Below are positions 35,320-42,961 of a stretch of 64,000 bases of DNA, piece by piece. Under the pieces are notes generated by a model. It made no database searches and was not told where the DNA came from. It saw only the letters and a list, made by a program, of their open reading frames with translations. Source of the DNA: UBA3700 sp963592135 (GTDB lineage Bacteria > Bacillota > Clostridia > Christensenellales > UBA3700); the NCBI GenBank assembly GCA_963592135.1, contig CAVAVP010000013.1:27555-91554 (forward strand), in the 5' to 3' direction. The position numbers and the translations under genes were made by a program. The stretch's first letter is position 1. Each line of letters begins with the position of its first letter.

Positions 35320-36016
35320 TGTTGTTTCCTCCTTCCTTCTTATCTGCAGCTACTGTTGAGAATTTACCATACTTTTCACCCTTGTAAATCCAAACCTTAA
35401 CACCAATCTTACCGAAAGTAGTATTTGCTTCAGCAAAACCATAATCGATATCAGCTCTTAATGTTTGTAGAGGGATAGAACCTTCATGATAATTTTCTGA
35501 TCTAGCGATTTCTGCACCATCCAATCTTCCTGAAACCATTGTTTTAATACCCTTAACACCTGATTTCATAGCTCTTGAAATAGCTTGTTTCATAGCCTTT
35601 CTGAATTGAACTCTCTTTTCAAGTTGAGCAGCAATACCTTCAGCAACTAATGTTGCATCAATATCAGGCTTAACAACATTTTGAATTGAAACAGCAATCT
35701 TCTTGCCAGGAACAATCTTTTCAATGAATTTTTGGATTTCTAATACACCAGCACCATTTGCACCAATCATGATACCAGGCTTAGATGTATATATTGTGAT
35801 ATTTACACTATATTCATTGTTGTTTGTAGATAAAATTTTTCTTTCAATCTTTATAGATGAGATACCATTATCATAATATTTATTCTTGATAGCTTTTCTG
35901 ATTTTGCTATCTTCTACTAAATAAGTAGAGAAAGACTTCTTATCAGCAAACCATCTTGCATCCCAATCTTTTATGACACCGATTCTTAATCCTGTTGGAC
36001 TAACTTTTTGTCCCAT
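35306..36016 (-). CDS. rpsC: 30S ribosomal protein S3
   Basis: A 236-aa protein at the mRNA entry tunnel. MGQKVSPTGLRIGVIKDWDA, KH motif GANGAGVLEIQ (usual GKxG loop) and the C-terminal half with GIKTMVSGRLDGAEIAR and GVKVWIYKGE are present. Confidence 0.97.
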   Translation of the reverse strand: MGQKVSPTGLRIGVIKDWDARWFADKKSFSTYLVEDSKIRKAIKNKYYDNGISSIKIERKILSTNNNEYSVNITIYTSKPGIMIGANGAGVLEIQKFIEKIVPGKKIAVSIQNVVKPDIDATLVAEGIAAQLEKRVQFRKAMKQAISRAMKSGVKGIKTMVSGRLDGAEIARSENYHEGSIPLQTLRADIDYGFAEANTTFGKIGVKVWIYKGEKYGKFSTVAADKKEGGNNNVNA

Positions 36017-36029
36017 TGTTTACCTCCTA

Positions 36030-36419
36030 TTATTCAGCCACTTCATCAAGGATGATAGTGATATGACTTGTACGCTTGTTGATTCTAGCACCAGAACCCT
36101 TTGCTCTAGCTCTCATTCTCTTAAGAATTGGACCAGCATTTGCAAAACATTCTGCAACATATAAGTCGTTCTTGTTCTTTCCTAAATTATTTTCTGCATT
36201 AGCAGCAGCTGAATTTAGAAGTTTAACAAGTGGTTCAGAAGCTGCTTTAGGTGTATTCTTTAGAATAGCTAAAGCATCTGTATATTTTTGTCCTCTAACA
36301 ATATCAAGAACAACACGAACCTTATCTGGAGATATTCTAACGTATTTAGCAGTAGCACTTGCTCTCTTATCGGCTTTCTCAGCTCTAGCAGCAGCTTTTT
36401 CTCTAATTCTTTTAGCCAT
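36030..36419 (-). CDS. rplV: 50S ribosomal protein L22
   Basis: A 129-aa tunnel protein with ATAKYVRISPDKVRVVLDIVRG and the loop GPILKRMRARAKGSGARINKRTSHI intact (the site where macrolide-resistance changes occur in other species). Confidence 0.97.
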   Translation of the reverse strand: MAKRIREKAAARAEKADKRASATAKYVRISPDKVRVVLDIVRGQKYTDALAILKNTPKAASEPLVKLLNSAAANAENNLGKNKNDLYVAECFANAGPILKRMRARAKGSGARINKRTSHITIILDEVAE

Positions 36420-36430
36420 TGTTTACCTCC

Positions 36431-36712
36431 CTATTTCTTAGCAGCGGTAGCTTTTTCGCCGCCGTGGCCTTTGAATGTACGTGTTGGAGCAAATTCCCCA
36501 AGCTTACAACCAACCATTTCTTCAGTAATATATACTGGAACATGCTTTCTACCATCGTGAACGGCAATTGTATGTCCAATCATATCAGGATAGATTGTAG
36601 AAGATCTTGACCAAGTCTTTACAGGCTTCTTGTCATTGTTCTTATTCATTTCTTTAATTCTATTTAGTAATCTTTCTTCACAGAAAGGTCCTTTCTTTAA
36701 TGATCTACTCAT
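36431..36712 (-). CDS. rpsS: 30S ribosomal protein S19
   Basis: A 93-aa head protein with MSRSLKKGPFC, RSSTIYPDMIGHTIAVHDG and the ending LGEFAPTRTFKGHG. Confidence 0.97.
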   Translation of the reverse strand: MSRSLKKGPFCEERLLNRIKEMNKNNDKKPVKTWSRSSTIYPDMIGHTIAVHDGRKHVPVYITEEMVGCKLGEFAPTRTFKGHGGEKATAAKK

Positions 36713-36723
36713 TTCTAATCCTC

Positions 36724-37548
36724 CTAGTTAACTCTCTTAATAATCATCTTATTAGACTTTCTCTTATTTCTTGTCTTGTGACCAAGAGTTGGAATGCCCC
36801 AAGGTGTAACTGGGCTTGGCATACCGATTGGAGCCTTACCTTCACCACCACCGTGTGGGTGATCACATGGGTTCATTACAAGACCTCTAACAGTAGGTCT
36901 AACGCCCATATGACGCTTTCTGCCAGCTTTACCAAGAGATACGATTTCATGTTCTGTATTTCCTACTTGACCAATTGTTGCTCTACAATCAACTGGAACA
37001 TATCTCATTTCACCACTTGGTAATCTTAATGTAGCATACTTGCCTTCCTTAGCCATCAATTGAGCAGCTAAACCAGCAGATCTTACTAATTGACCACCTT
37101 TTCCTTTTGTCATTTCAACATTGTGAACAAGTGTACCAACTGGGATTGCCGAGAATGGAAGGTTGTTACCTACCTTAATATCTGCATTAACACCGCTCAT
37201 AACTACATCGCCTACTTGTAAGCCGATTGGAGCTAGAATATATGCCTTTTCGCCATCTTTATAAGATAATAATGCAATATTAGCTGTTCTGTTAGGATCA
37301 TATTCAATACCAACAACCTTTGCTGGGATATCATCCTTAACTCTCTTAAAGTCAATAATTCTATATTTTGTTCTATTTCCACCACCGATATGTCTTACAG
37401 TGATTCTTCCTGTGTTATTTCTACCACCAGTTTTAACAACATTATCTAATAGGCTCTTTTCTGGAGTTTTCTTAGTAACTTCGCTAAATGTAGAAACTGA
37501 CATAAAACGACGTGCAGGAGAGGTTGGTTTATATTTCTTAATAGCCAT
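36724..37548 (-). CDS. rplB: 50S ribosomal protein L2
   Basis: A 274-aa core protein of the peptidyl-transferase region. GGRNNTGRITVRHIGGGNR and the C-terminal HPHGGGEGKAPIG loop with its essential His are intact. Confidence 0.97.
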   Translation of the reverse strand: MAIKKYKPTSPARRFMSVSTFSEVTKKTPEKSLLDNVVKTGGRNNTGRITVRHIGGGNRTKYRIIDFKRVKDDIPAKVVGIEYDPNRTANIALLSYKDGEKAYILAPIGLQVGDVVMSGVNADIKVGNNLPFSAIPVGTLVHNVEMTKGKGGQLVRSAGLAAQLMAKEGKYATLRLPSGEMRYVPVDCRATIGQVGNTEHEIVSLGKAGRKRHMGVRPTVRGLVMNPCDHPHGGGEGKAPIGMPSPVTPWGIPTLGHKTRNKRKSNKMIIKRVN

Positions 37549-37560
37549 TTTTCTTTCCTC

Positions 37561-37851
37561 CTATGCTAAGCTCTCGAAAAATTCGATTGCTTTACTATCT
37601 TCTGTTAAGAATACTATTGCTTTCTTGTAGTCAGAAGTATAACCTTCACTTCTACCCATTCTCTTCTTCTTACCGCCAACGCTAACAGTGTTAACTTTAG
37701 CAACCTTTACTCCGAAGATATCTTCAATAGCAACTTTAATTTGTGTTTTTGTTGCACTCTTAGCAACTTTGAATGTATATTTCTTACTTGCGATACCGTC
37801 ATAACTCTTTTCTGTTAATACTGGGCAAATAATAATGTCATAGTTTTTCAT
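37561..37851 (-). CDS. rplW: 50S ribosomal protein L23
   Basis: A 96-aa tunnel-exit protein: PVLTEKSYDGIASKKYTFKV and KVNTVSVGGKKKRMGRSEGYTSDYK. Overlaps the rplD stop (TAATG). Confidence 0.96.
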   Translation of the reverse strand: MKNYDIIICPVLTEKSYDGIASKKYTFKVAKSATKTQIKVAIEDIFGVKVAKVNTVSVGGKKKRMGRSEGYTSDYKKAIVFLTEDSKAIEFFESLA

Positions 37852-38474
37852 TATGCATATACCTCCTCAAGTTTCTTGATAGCATCTACAGTTGCAATAC
37901 ACTTTGTATTTGCTGCTAATTCATAAACATTAACTAATTCAGCATTAATAACTGTAACATTTGGAATGTTAGCACTTGCTCTTAATACTGCTTCGTCATT
38001 GTTTGCTACAACAACTAAAACCTTTGTTGTTATGTCAAAGCTCTTTAACATACTTGCAACAAGTTTTGTCTTTGCTTCTTTTAATTTAATTTCATCAACT
38101 ACGATTAAGTTCGAATCAGTTACTTTTGCACTTAAAGCACTAATTGTAGCAGCTCTCTTCATAGACTTATTAATCTTTTGAGAGAAATCTCTTGGCTTTG
38201 GTGCAAATACTACACCACCACCTGTCCATTGTGGAGCTCTAATAGATCCTTGTCTGGCACGACCTGTACCTTTTTGTCTCCAAGGCTTCTTTCCGCCGCC
38301 AGCAACTTCTGTTCTTGTTAATGTGCTCTTTGTTCCTTGTCTTTTATTTGCAAGTTGAGCAACTACTACTTGATGAATTAAAGCTTCGTTGTATTCCGCA
38401 CCGAATACTGCATCATTTAATTCCATTGGCTTATTTAAATTTTTGCCATTCATATTAAATACATCAACCTTCAT
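37851..38474 (-). CDS. rplD: 50S ribosomal protein L4
   Basis: A 207-aa tunnel protein; KRQGTKSTLTRTEVAGGGKKPWRQKGTGRARQGS-type loop is intact. In E. coli L4 also represses the S10 operon; the long S10 leader here could be its target (inference). Confidence 0.97.
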   Translation of the reverse strand: MKVDVFNMNGKNLNKPMELNDAVFGAEYNEALIHQVVVAQLANKRQGTKSTLTRTEVAGGGKKPWRQKGTGRARQGSIRAPQWTGGGVVFAPKPRDFSQKINKSMKRAATISALSAKVTDSNLIVVDEIKLKEAKTKLVASMLKSFDITTKVLVVVANNDEAVLRASANIPNVTVINAELVNVYELAANTKCIATVDAIKKLEEVYA

Positions 38475-38485
38475 AAGTCTTCTCC

Positions 38486-39115
38486 TTAAGCTTTAACACT
38501 TTGCTTAACTACAACGATTCCACCTTTAGCACCAGGTATAGCACCCTTAATTAAAAGTAGATTACGTGCTGCATCGACTTTTGCAACAGTTAAGTTTTGA
38601 ACTGTAACTCTTTCGTTACCCCAATGTCCAGCCATTTTCTTATTCTTGAAAACTCTAGATGGATCTGAGTTAGCAGACATAGAACCAACACCTCTGTGGT
38701 AACCTGAACCATGAGCTCTAGGTCCAATACGATGGTTCCATCTCTTTACAGCGCCTGTAAATCCGTGGCCTTTAGAAGTACCAACAACATCTACATAATC
38801 GCCTTCTGCGAAGATAGTGCAGTTAATTTCTTGTCCAATTTCATAAGCAGCTACATCTTCAATAGGAAGTTCTTTAAGAACCTTCTTTGGAGTTACATTT
38901 GCTTTTTTGAATTGACCTAGAACTGGCTTTGAAACGCGATTTTCTTTAACATCACCAAATGCTACTTGTAATGCGTTATAGCCATCTTTCTCTTGAGTCT
39001 TCTTTTGAACAACTGGGCATGGACCTGCTTCAACTACTGTTACAGGTACAACTAAGCCTTCAGCTGTAAAGATTTGGCTCATTCCTAATTTCTTTCCAAT
39101 GATTGCTTTATTCAT
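38486..39115 (-). CDS. rplC: 50S ribosomal protein L3
   Basis: A 209-aa assembly initiator: IIGKKLGMSQIF, the central DVVGTSKGHGFTGAVKRW, and GHWGNERVTVQNL. Confidence 0.97.
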   Translation of the reverse strand: MNKAIIGKKLGMSQIFTAEGLVVPVTVVEAGPCPVVQKKTQEKDGYNALQVAFGDVKENRVSKPVLGQFKKANVTPKKVLKELPIEDVAAYEIGQEINCTIFAEGDYVDVVGTSKGHGFTGAVKRWNHRIGPRAHGSGYHRGVGSMSANSDPSRVFKNKKMAGHWGNERVTVQNLTVAKVDAARNLLLIKGAIPGAKGGIVVVKQSVKA

Positions 39116-39187
39116 AGATAAAGTTCACCCTCCTAATTTATTTTTTCTTGGTTACCGACACTTGCCAGTAACTATAATTTTTGTCAA

Positions 39188-39496
39188 TTATAATTTAATC
39201 TTAATATCTACACCAGCTGGTACATCAACTTTCATTAATGCATCAATAGCTTTCTTAGATGGGTTATAGATATCTATTAATCTCTTATGTGTTCTTAATT
39301 CGAATTGTTCTCTGCTATCTTTGTACTTATGTACAGCTCTTAAAATTGTAACAACTTCCTTATCAGTTGGTAGAGGAATAGGACCAGATACTTGGCCACC
39401 GCTTCTCTTAACTGTTTCAACAATCTTTTGTGCAGCTACGTCAATTAAATTATGATCATAAGCTCTTAATTTGATTCTTACTCTTGTTCCTGCCAT
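39188..39496 (-). CDS. rpsJ: 30S ribosomal protein S10
   Basis: A 102-aa head protein, also NusE of the antitermination complex. RIKLRAYDHNLIDVAAQKIV, SGPIPLPT and THKRLIDI are typical. First gene of the ribosomal cluster; GGAG lies 9 bases upstream of the ATG. Confidence 0.97.
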   Translation of the reverse strand: MAGTRVRIKLRAYDHNLIDVAAQKIVETVKRSGGQVSGPIPLPTDKEVVTILRAVHKYKDSREQFELRTHKRLIDIYNPSKKAIDALMKVDVPAGVDIKIKL

Positions 39497-39531
39497 TTTT
39501 GTTTTCTCCTTTTTTTCTAACTTTCTTTTAT

Positions 39532-39675
39532 CACACTTCCGTGTGTTTCGCTCTGACTTTTTTAAAAAATGACACGTCTGTCATTCGTTAGTCGCCCGAT
39601 TATTACGGACTTTTGTCCACGAAAGTTCTCTGCTGAGCACAGTAACCTCTCGCTTCATCCCTTTCGGTCAGTGCT
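39532..39675 (-). promoter_or_regulatory. S10 operon leader RNA with terminator-like hairpin
   Basis: About 180 bases separate the transcription start from rpsJ. They contain a GAGCAC/GTGCTC pairing near the 5' end, a GGAC-AAAA-GTCC hairpin, a 7-bp hairpin AATGACA/TGTCATT (39568-39574 with 39579-39585) followed by six Ts (39564-39569 on plus), and a CACAC-GGAA-GTGTG hairpin just before rpsJ (39532-39545). The third one looks like an intrinsic terminator placed before the coding region, which suggests attenuation. What binds the leader is not known from the sequence. Confidence 0.6.
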
Positions 39676-39680
39676 CGATT

Positions 39681-39710
39681 ATTATATATAAAGGGTAAAA
39701 AACCTGTCAA
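39681..39710 (-). promoter_or_regulatory. Promoter of the S10-spc operon
   Basis: Consensus TTGACA (39705-39710), 18-base spacer, TATAAT (39681-39686) on the minus strand. Confidence 0.85.
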
Positions 39711-39750
39711 ATTAAGATTGTAAAATTTATGTAAAATTTATTAAATATTT

Positions 39751-40047
39751 TTAATTTTGATATTTTTTTAGGTCAACTTTGTAATTTACGACCTCTATCC
39801 CATCTTTTTCAAGCCTTCTTTTTTGTTCATCAATACCAAGCGCAAAATTCTTAGCAAGATAGCCTTTTCCATTTACTACTTTATAACATGGATAAACATC
39901 AGGCATAGGATTTACATGAAGAGCATTACCTATAGCCCTACAGGCTTTTGGGTATCCTATTTTTTCTGCAATCTCTCCATAGGTTACAACCTTTCCTTTT
40001 GGAATGGTTCTTAAATATTCGTATACTCTTTTTTGAAATTCTGTCAT
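39751..40047 (-). CDS. MGMT-like DNA-binding domain protein (alkyltransferase-like)
   Basis: A 98-aa single-domain protein with the winged-helix GKVVTYGEIAEKIGYPKACRAIGNAL motif of O6-alkylguanine alkyltransferases (Arg finger retained). The active site reads PCYKVV where active enzymes have PCHRVV: the Cys is kept but the His of the catalytic relay is Tyr. It lacks the N-terminal domain. This could be a weak methyltransferase or an alkyltransferase-like sensor that flags damage for excision repair; those usually lose the Cys, not the His. Confidence 0.8.
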   Translation of the reverse strand: MTEFQKRVYEYLRTIPKGKVVTYGEIAEKIGYPKACRAIGNALHVNPMPDVYPCYKVVNGKGYLAKNFALGIDEQKRRLEKDGIEVVNYKVDLKKYQN

Positions 40048-40080
40048 TAATAATAGGCGACCTTTTAGATCGCCTTATAT

Positions 40081-40287
40081 TTAACTATTAGCTGCTTTAT
40101 TTAAGTCTTCTACTAATTTATCTACATCAACACCATGAACTTCAGCTGCTTGAGCAATTGTTTCGCCTCTTGCAATAGCACAACCAAAACAATGCATTCC
40201 AATACCTAAAAGTGTTTGAGCAATAGCCTCTTGGTTTCCTGCTTGAATAGCATCACCAATTAACATATCCTTAGTAATTTCTACCAT
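40081..40287 (-). CDS. DUF1858 domain protein
   Basis: A 68-aa protein with MCFGCAIARGETIAQAAEVHGVD-like sequence (HCFGCAIARGETI), the conserved CxGC motif of DUF1858, thought to bind or sense a redox or metal cofactor; the family is often fused or next to hybrid-cluster and iron-sulfur proteins. A good GGAGG precedes the ATG. Monocistronic or joined to the zinc-ribbon genes upstream (14-base gap). Confidence 0.85.
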   Translation of the reverse strand: MVEITKDMLIGDAIQAGNQEAIAQTLLGIGMHCFGCAIARGETIAQAAEVHGVDVDKLVEDLNKAANS

Positions 40288-40301
40288 TTTGTTACCTCCA
40301 T

Positions 40302-41414
40302 TTACATAAAATATCTATATATTAGGTATACTATAACCGCAATTGCTATCGCAATAGTAATACCTATTAATGTTGACTTTAATGCAGAGACTGGTGCTTT
40401 TCCATCCGCATTTCCATTACGGCCATTTATTACACAGCCATATACTTTCTTCTTATATTTATAAGGTATAGTCCAAAGAGGAGCTAACACATATTTATAA
40501 GTCTCTTCATTATAATTTGTATCCACATTACAGTAATCTAGTACATCATAACTGTATTTACATATTATGGAATTATAAATAGCTGTATCCATCTTTCCGT
40601 GTGCAATACCTCTACTTTCATCTAAACCTGTTGAGTATCTTTCAGCATTAAAACCAGCTATGTATTGATTATGATATCTAACTGAATTGTCTGTATCAAA
40701 GCCACCTGTCGCAGAAAGATTTTTATCTGTCATATATTGCGAAGCCTCTACTTGAACATCATTAAAAAGTTCATTATGATGTCCTGATGCTGTATGCCAC
40801 GTTGTATAGACTTGTGTTACCATCTTTCCATTTCTTCTAACTACTCTTGTATGATTAATACCATATCTTATATGATACGATGAACTTGTATCAGCATCAA
40901 AAGTAAAGACGGGGATATAAATACCTTTCATTGTCATTTTAGAAGCCTTTTTCTTTAAACCAAAGGGCGCCATCTTTTTTTTCTTAATCCAATCTGCAAA
41001 AGATTTATGTGCCTCTTCACTTGAAATCTTAAAAGGCAGTATCCCATTTGGCTTAAGACCTGGCACGTCATCTATAGACACAATATTTGTCGCCCTGCAA
41101 AATGGACAATTCGAAGCGGTTTCAAACTCGTTCAAAACAAATGCCGCTCCACAACTTCTACATTTAACAGTTTTTACATCTCCCCAAGGCTCATAGCAGG
41201 TTTCTGATGATAATTCATCATATTCTTGCTCCATTGCTTTAGGAGTTTCTACTAGATTATATAGAGAAGCACAATGTGTACATTTTAGTTTTTGACTTTT
41301 TGGATCAAATACTAAAAAACTTCCACAATTAGCGCATTTATATATTTTCCCTTTCAATGCGTCATTTGAAATGCTATCTACAATTTCTTCAGCAGTATTA
41401 ACTTCCCTAGCCAT
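40302..41414 (-). CDS. TFIIB-type zinc-ribbon membrane protein (YdjG-like)
   Basis: A 370-aa protein with two zinc ribbons (CANC...CTHC about 22-43 and CRSC...CPFC about 80-102), a large middle domain rich in aromatic and polar residues, and a C-terminal membrane helix (about 346-367). In B. subtilis the analogous YdjG lies beside YdjI, a zinc-ribbon SPFH protein, and works in membrane stress with PspA. The same pairing here (2-base gap to the SPFH gene) supports the call. Confidence 0.7.
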   Translation of the reverse strand: MAREVNTAEEIVDSISNDALKGKIYKCANCGSFLVFDPKSQKLKCTHCASLYNLVETPKAMEQEYDELSSETCYEPWGDVKTVKCRSCGAAFVLNEFETASNCPFCRATNIVSIDDVPGLKPNGILPFKISSEEAHKSFADWIKKKKMAPFGLKKKASKMTMKGIYIPVFTFDADTSSSYHIRYGINHTRVVRRNGKMVTQVYTTWHTASGHHNELFNDVQVEASQYMTDKNLSATGGFDTDNSVRYHNQYIAGFNAERYSTGLDESRGIAHGKMDTAIYNSIICKYSYDVLDYCNVDTNYNEETYKYVLAPLWTIPYKYKKKVYGCVINGRNGNADGKAPVSALKSTLIGITIAIAIAVIVYLIYRYFM

Positions 41415-41416
41415 TA

Positions 41417-42487
41417 TTAAACTTTAGCTCCGCATTCTGGACAGAATTTAGCATTAGCTTTTACTTTTGCTCCACATGCTGAACATATTTTTTCAGTTTT
41501 AAGCACTTCAAACTTAGCTCCGCATTCTGGACAGAACTTAGCGTTAGCCTTCGCTTTTGCTCCACATGCTGGACAAACTTTTTCGGCAACAGTTCCGCCA
41601 GGTATTGATGTGTTGCCATTTTTAGCATCATTCATTTCTTGCTTAAACATACTAGCAGCAGCCATTCCAGTTGCAATATTCATGCCAAGACCGCCCATAT
41701 TAGTATTATTTTTTGCAGCATCTCTCATAGCTCCAATGCTTTCCATTTGAGCATATCCTTGCATTGCACCATTACCCATAACGCCGACTTGAGTTCTCTT
41801 ATCCATCATCTTTTCAACTTCTTCTGGCAACGATAAATTCTCAATATATAGAGCATTTAATTTTATACCAATATTTGCAAAATCATCTTTTAATCTATTC
41901 TTTGCAGCATTTGCCAATTCTTCATAATGCATTGATAAATCCAAAGCTGGAATTTCCGATTCTGCAATTACATTTGATAAAGTTGATGTAATAACCTTAC
42001 GGAAATAATCATCTACTGTTTTTGTTGTCATAGTACCTTGAGTGCCAATTAATTCTTCCATGGCCTCTGTTGGATCACCTACAGAGAAAGAATATGTTCC
42101 AAAGCCTCTTACTCTAACCATACCAAAATCTTGATCTCTCATCATAACCGGATTAGTTGTTCCCCAGTTCTTATTCAGAAACTGTTTTGTAGATATAAAG
42201 TAAATATTTCCCTTATATGGACTTTCCCAAGCATATTTCCAATTATATAACTTCGTTAAAATTGGAATATTTTTTATATCAGATAATTCATAAGTACCAG
42301 GACCAAAACAATCTGCTACTTTTCCTTCTTGAACAAATATTGCCTTTTGTCCAGGATTTACAACTAGGACAGATTTTTTCATAATCTCGTCTCTATCTTT
42401 TTCAAATTGATATCTGTAGGCAATAACATCTGCCTCTTGATCTTTCCATTCAATAACCTTTCTAAATTGTCTACTTAACCAGCCCAT
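41417..42487 (-). CDS. SPFH-domain protein with double zinc ribbon (YdjI-like)
   Basis: A 356-aa protein: SPFH/virion-core-like domain (about 30-240, with VVNPGQKAIFVQEGKV), Ala/Met-rich linker (about 240-300) and two near-identical CxxCGAKxKANAKFCPECGAK ribbons at the C-terminus. SPFH proteins oligomerise at membranes; YdjI needs YdjG for location in B. subtilis. First gene of the operon, with AAGGAGG six bases before the ATG. Confidence 0.8.
   Translation of the reverse strand: MGWLSRQFRKVIEWKDQEADVIAYRYQFEKDRDEIMKKSVLVVNPGQKAIFVQEGKVADCFGPGTYELSDIKNIPILTKLYNWKYAWESPYKGNIYFISTKQFLNKNWGTTNPVMMRDQDFGMVRVRGFGTYSFSVGDPTEAMEELIGTQGTMTTKTVDDYFRKVITSTLSNVIAESEIPALDLSMHYEELANAAKNRLKDDFANIGIKLNALYIENLSLPEEVEKMMDKRTQVGVMGNGAMQGYAQMESIGAMRDAAKNNTNMGGLGMNIATGMAAASMFKQEMNDAKNGNTSIPGGTVAEKVCPACGAKAKANAKFCPECGAKFEVLKTEKICSACGAKVKANAKFCPECGAKV
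41426..41583. repeat. Tandem 90-bp-period repeat coding two zinc ribbons
   Basis: The unit starting at 41426 recurs at 41516 with a few substitutions over about 68 bases. It encodes the duplicated C-terminal zinc ribbons of the SPFH protein; the copies are similar enough at DNA level to suggest a recent or homogenised duplication. Confidence 0.75.
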
Positions 42488-42518
42488 CGTTTACCTCCTT
42501 GGGTTTTTAACAAAGTTA

Positions 42519-42547
42519 ATTATATAGATATAATTCTCTTGTGTCAA
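42519..42547 (-). promoter_or_regulatory. Promoter of the SPFH/zinc-ribbon operon
   Basis: Perfect TTGACA (42542-42547), 17-base spacer, TATAAT (42519-42524) on the minus strand. Confidence 0.85.
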
Positions 42548-42767
42548 TATAAGTGATTTCAAAAACCAAAAAGCGATAATACCCTAAAAAAATATATTGA
42601 CCGAATAGGCGCTATCATATAAATTGTAATTTCAAAACTCTCTTTTAATTAAAATGCAACATTTGTTTGCAATTTTTCACATTTTACAAAAGTTTATTTT
42701 ATTTTTGCTTATTAATTCAATCAAAATCCTACTCAAATTACGCCAAACACTCGAAAAATCCTAAAAA
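42548..42767. other. Intergenic stretch without recognised gene
   Basis: AT-rich sequence between the SPFH promoter and the small plus-strand unit. No open frame with a ribosome binding site was found. A plus-strand TTGACC near 42598 could be a -35 element but the matching -10 is poor. Confidence 0.5.
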
Positions 42768-42805
42768 AGAAGAGGGGCCGCTAAACTTTAAGCAACTCCT
42801 CTTCT
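42763..42805. other. Hairpin upstream of the 23-residue ORF
   Basis: Eight-base stem AGAAGAGG/CCTCTTCT (42768-42775 with 42798-42805) enclosing 22 bases. On the minus strand it is followed by TTTTTT (terminator-like, possibly a backup to the ABC-F terminator); on the plus strand it would sit in the leader of the small ORF. Confidence 0.55.
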
Positions 42806-42829
42806 AATTATATGATAAGGGGGAAAATT

Positions 42830-42901
42830 ATGAGCTATTTAAGTAATTTCGTGATTATTATAAGTTCAACATTGCAACATGTCAACTCATTTTTTGTATA
42901 A
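42830..42901 (+). CDS. Possible 23-residue hydrophobic peptide
   Basis: ATG at 42830 preceded six bases earlier by AAGGGGG; the frame codes a 23-residue peptide with a short hydrophobic core (SNFVIIISSTL) and stops at 42899-42901. A hairpin followed by a T-run lies 12 bases after the stop. The arrangement (leader hairpin, strong ribosome site, tiny ORF, terminator) resembles small membrane peptides such as type I toxins, but no antisense RNA or confident promoter was identified. Could be chance. Confidence 0.35.
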   Translation: MSYLSNFVIIISSTLQHVNSFFV

Positions 42902-42903
42902 AA

Positions 42904-42936
42904 ATAAAAAAATTGCAACGATTTGTTGCAAATTTT
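42904..42936. terminator. Bidirectional terminator (ABC-F gene and small ORF)
   Basis: Seven-base stem TTGCAAC/GTTGCAA (42913-42919 with 42925-42931), loop of 5. T-runs follow on both strands: TTTTTTTAT on minus and ATTTTTC on plus. It lies 30 bases past the ABC-F stop. Confidence 0.8.
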
Positions 42937-42961
42937 TCTCTAACCTTATAATAAGCATAAA

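Noticed and set aside
36076..36441. 121-codon plus-strand frame
   Set aside because: Antisense to rplV; no promoter or ribosome site.
42590..42630. Possible plus-strand promoter for the 23-residue ORF (TTGACC)
   Set aside because: Spacing to the nearest -10-like sequence is too short or the -10 is poor, so it is not listed as a feature.
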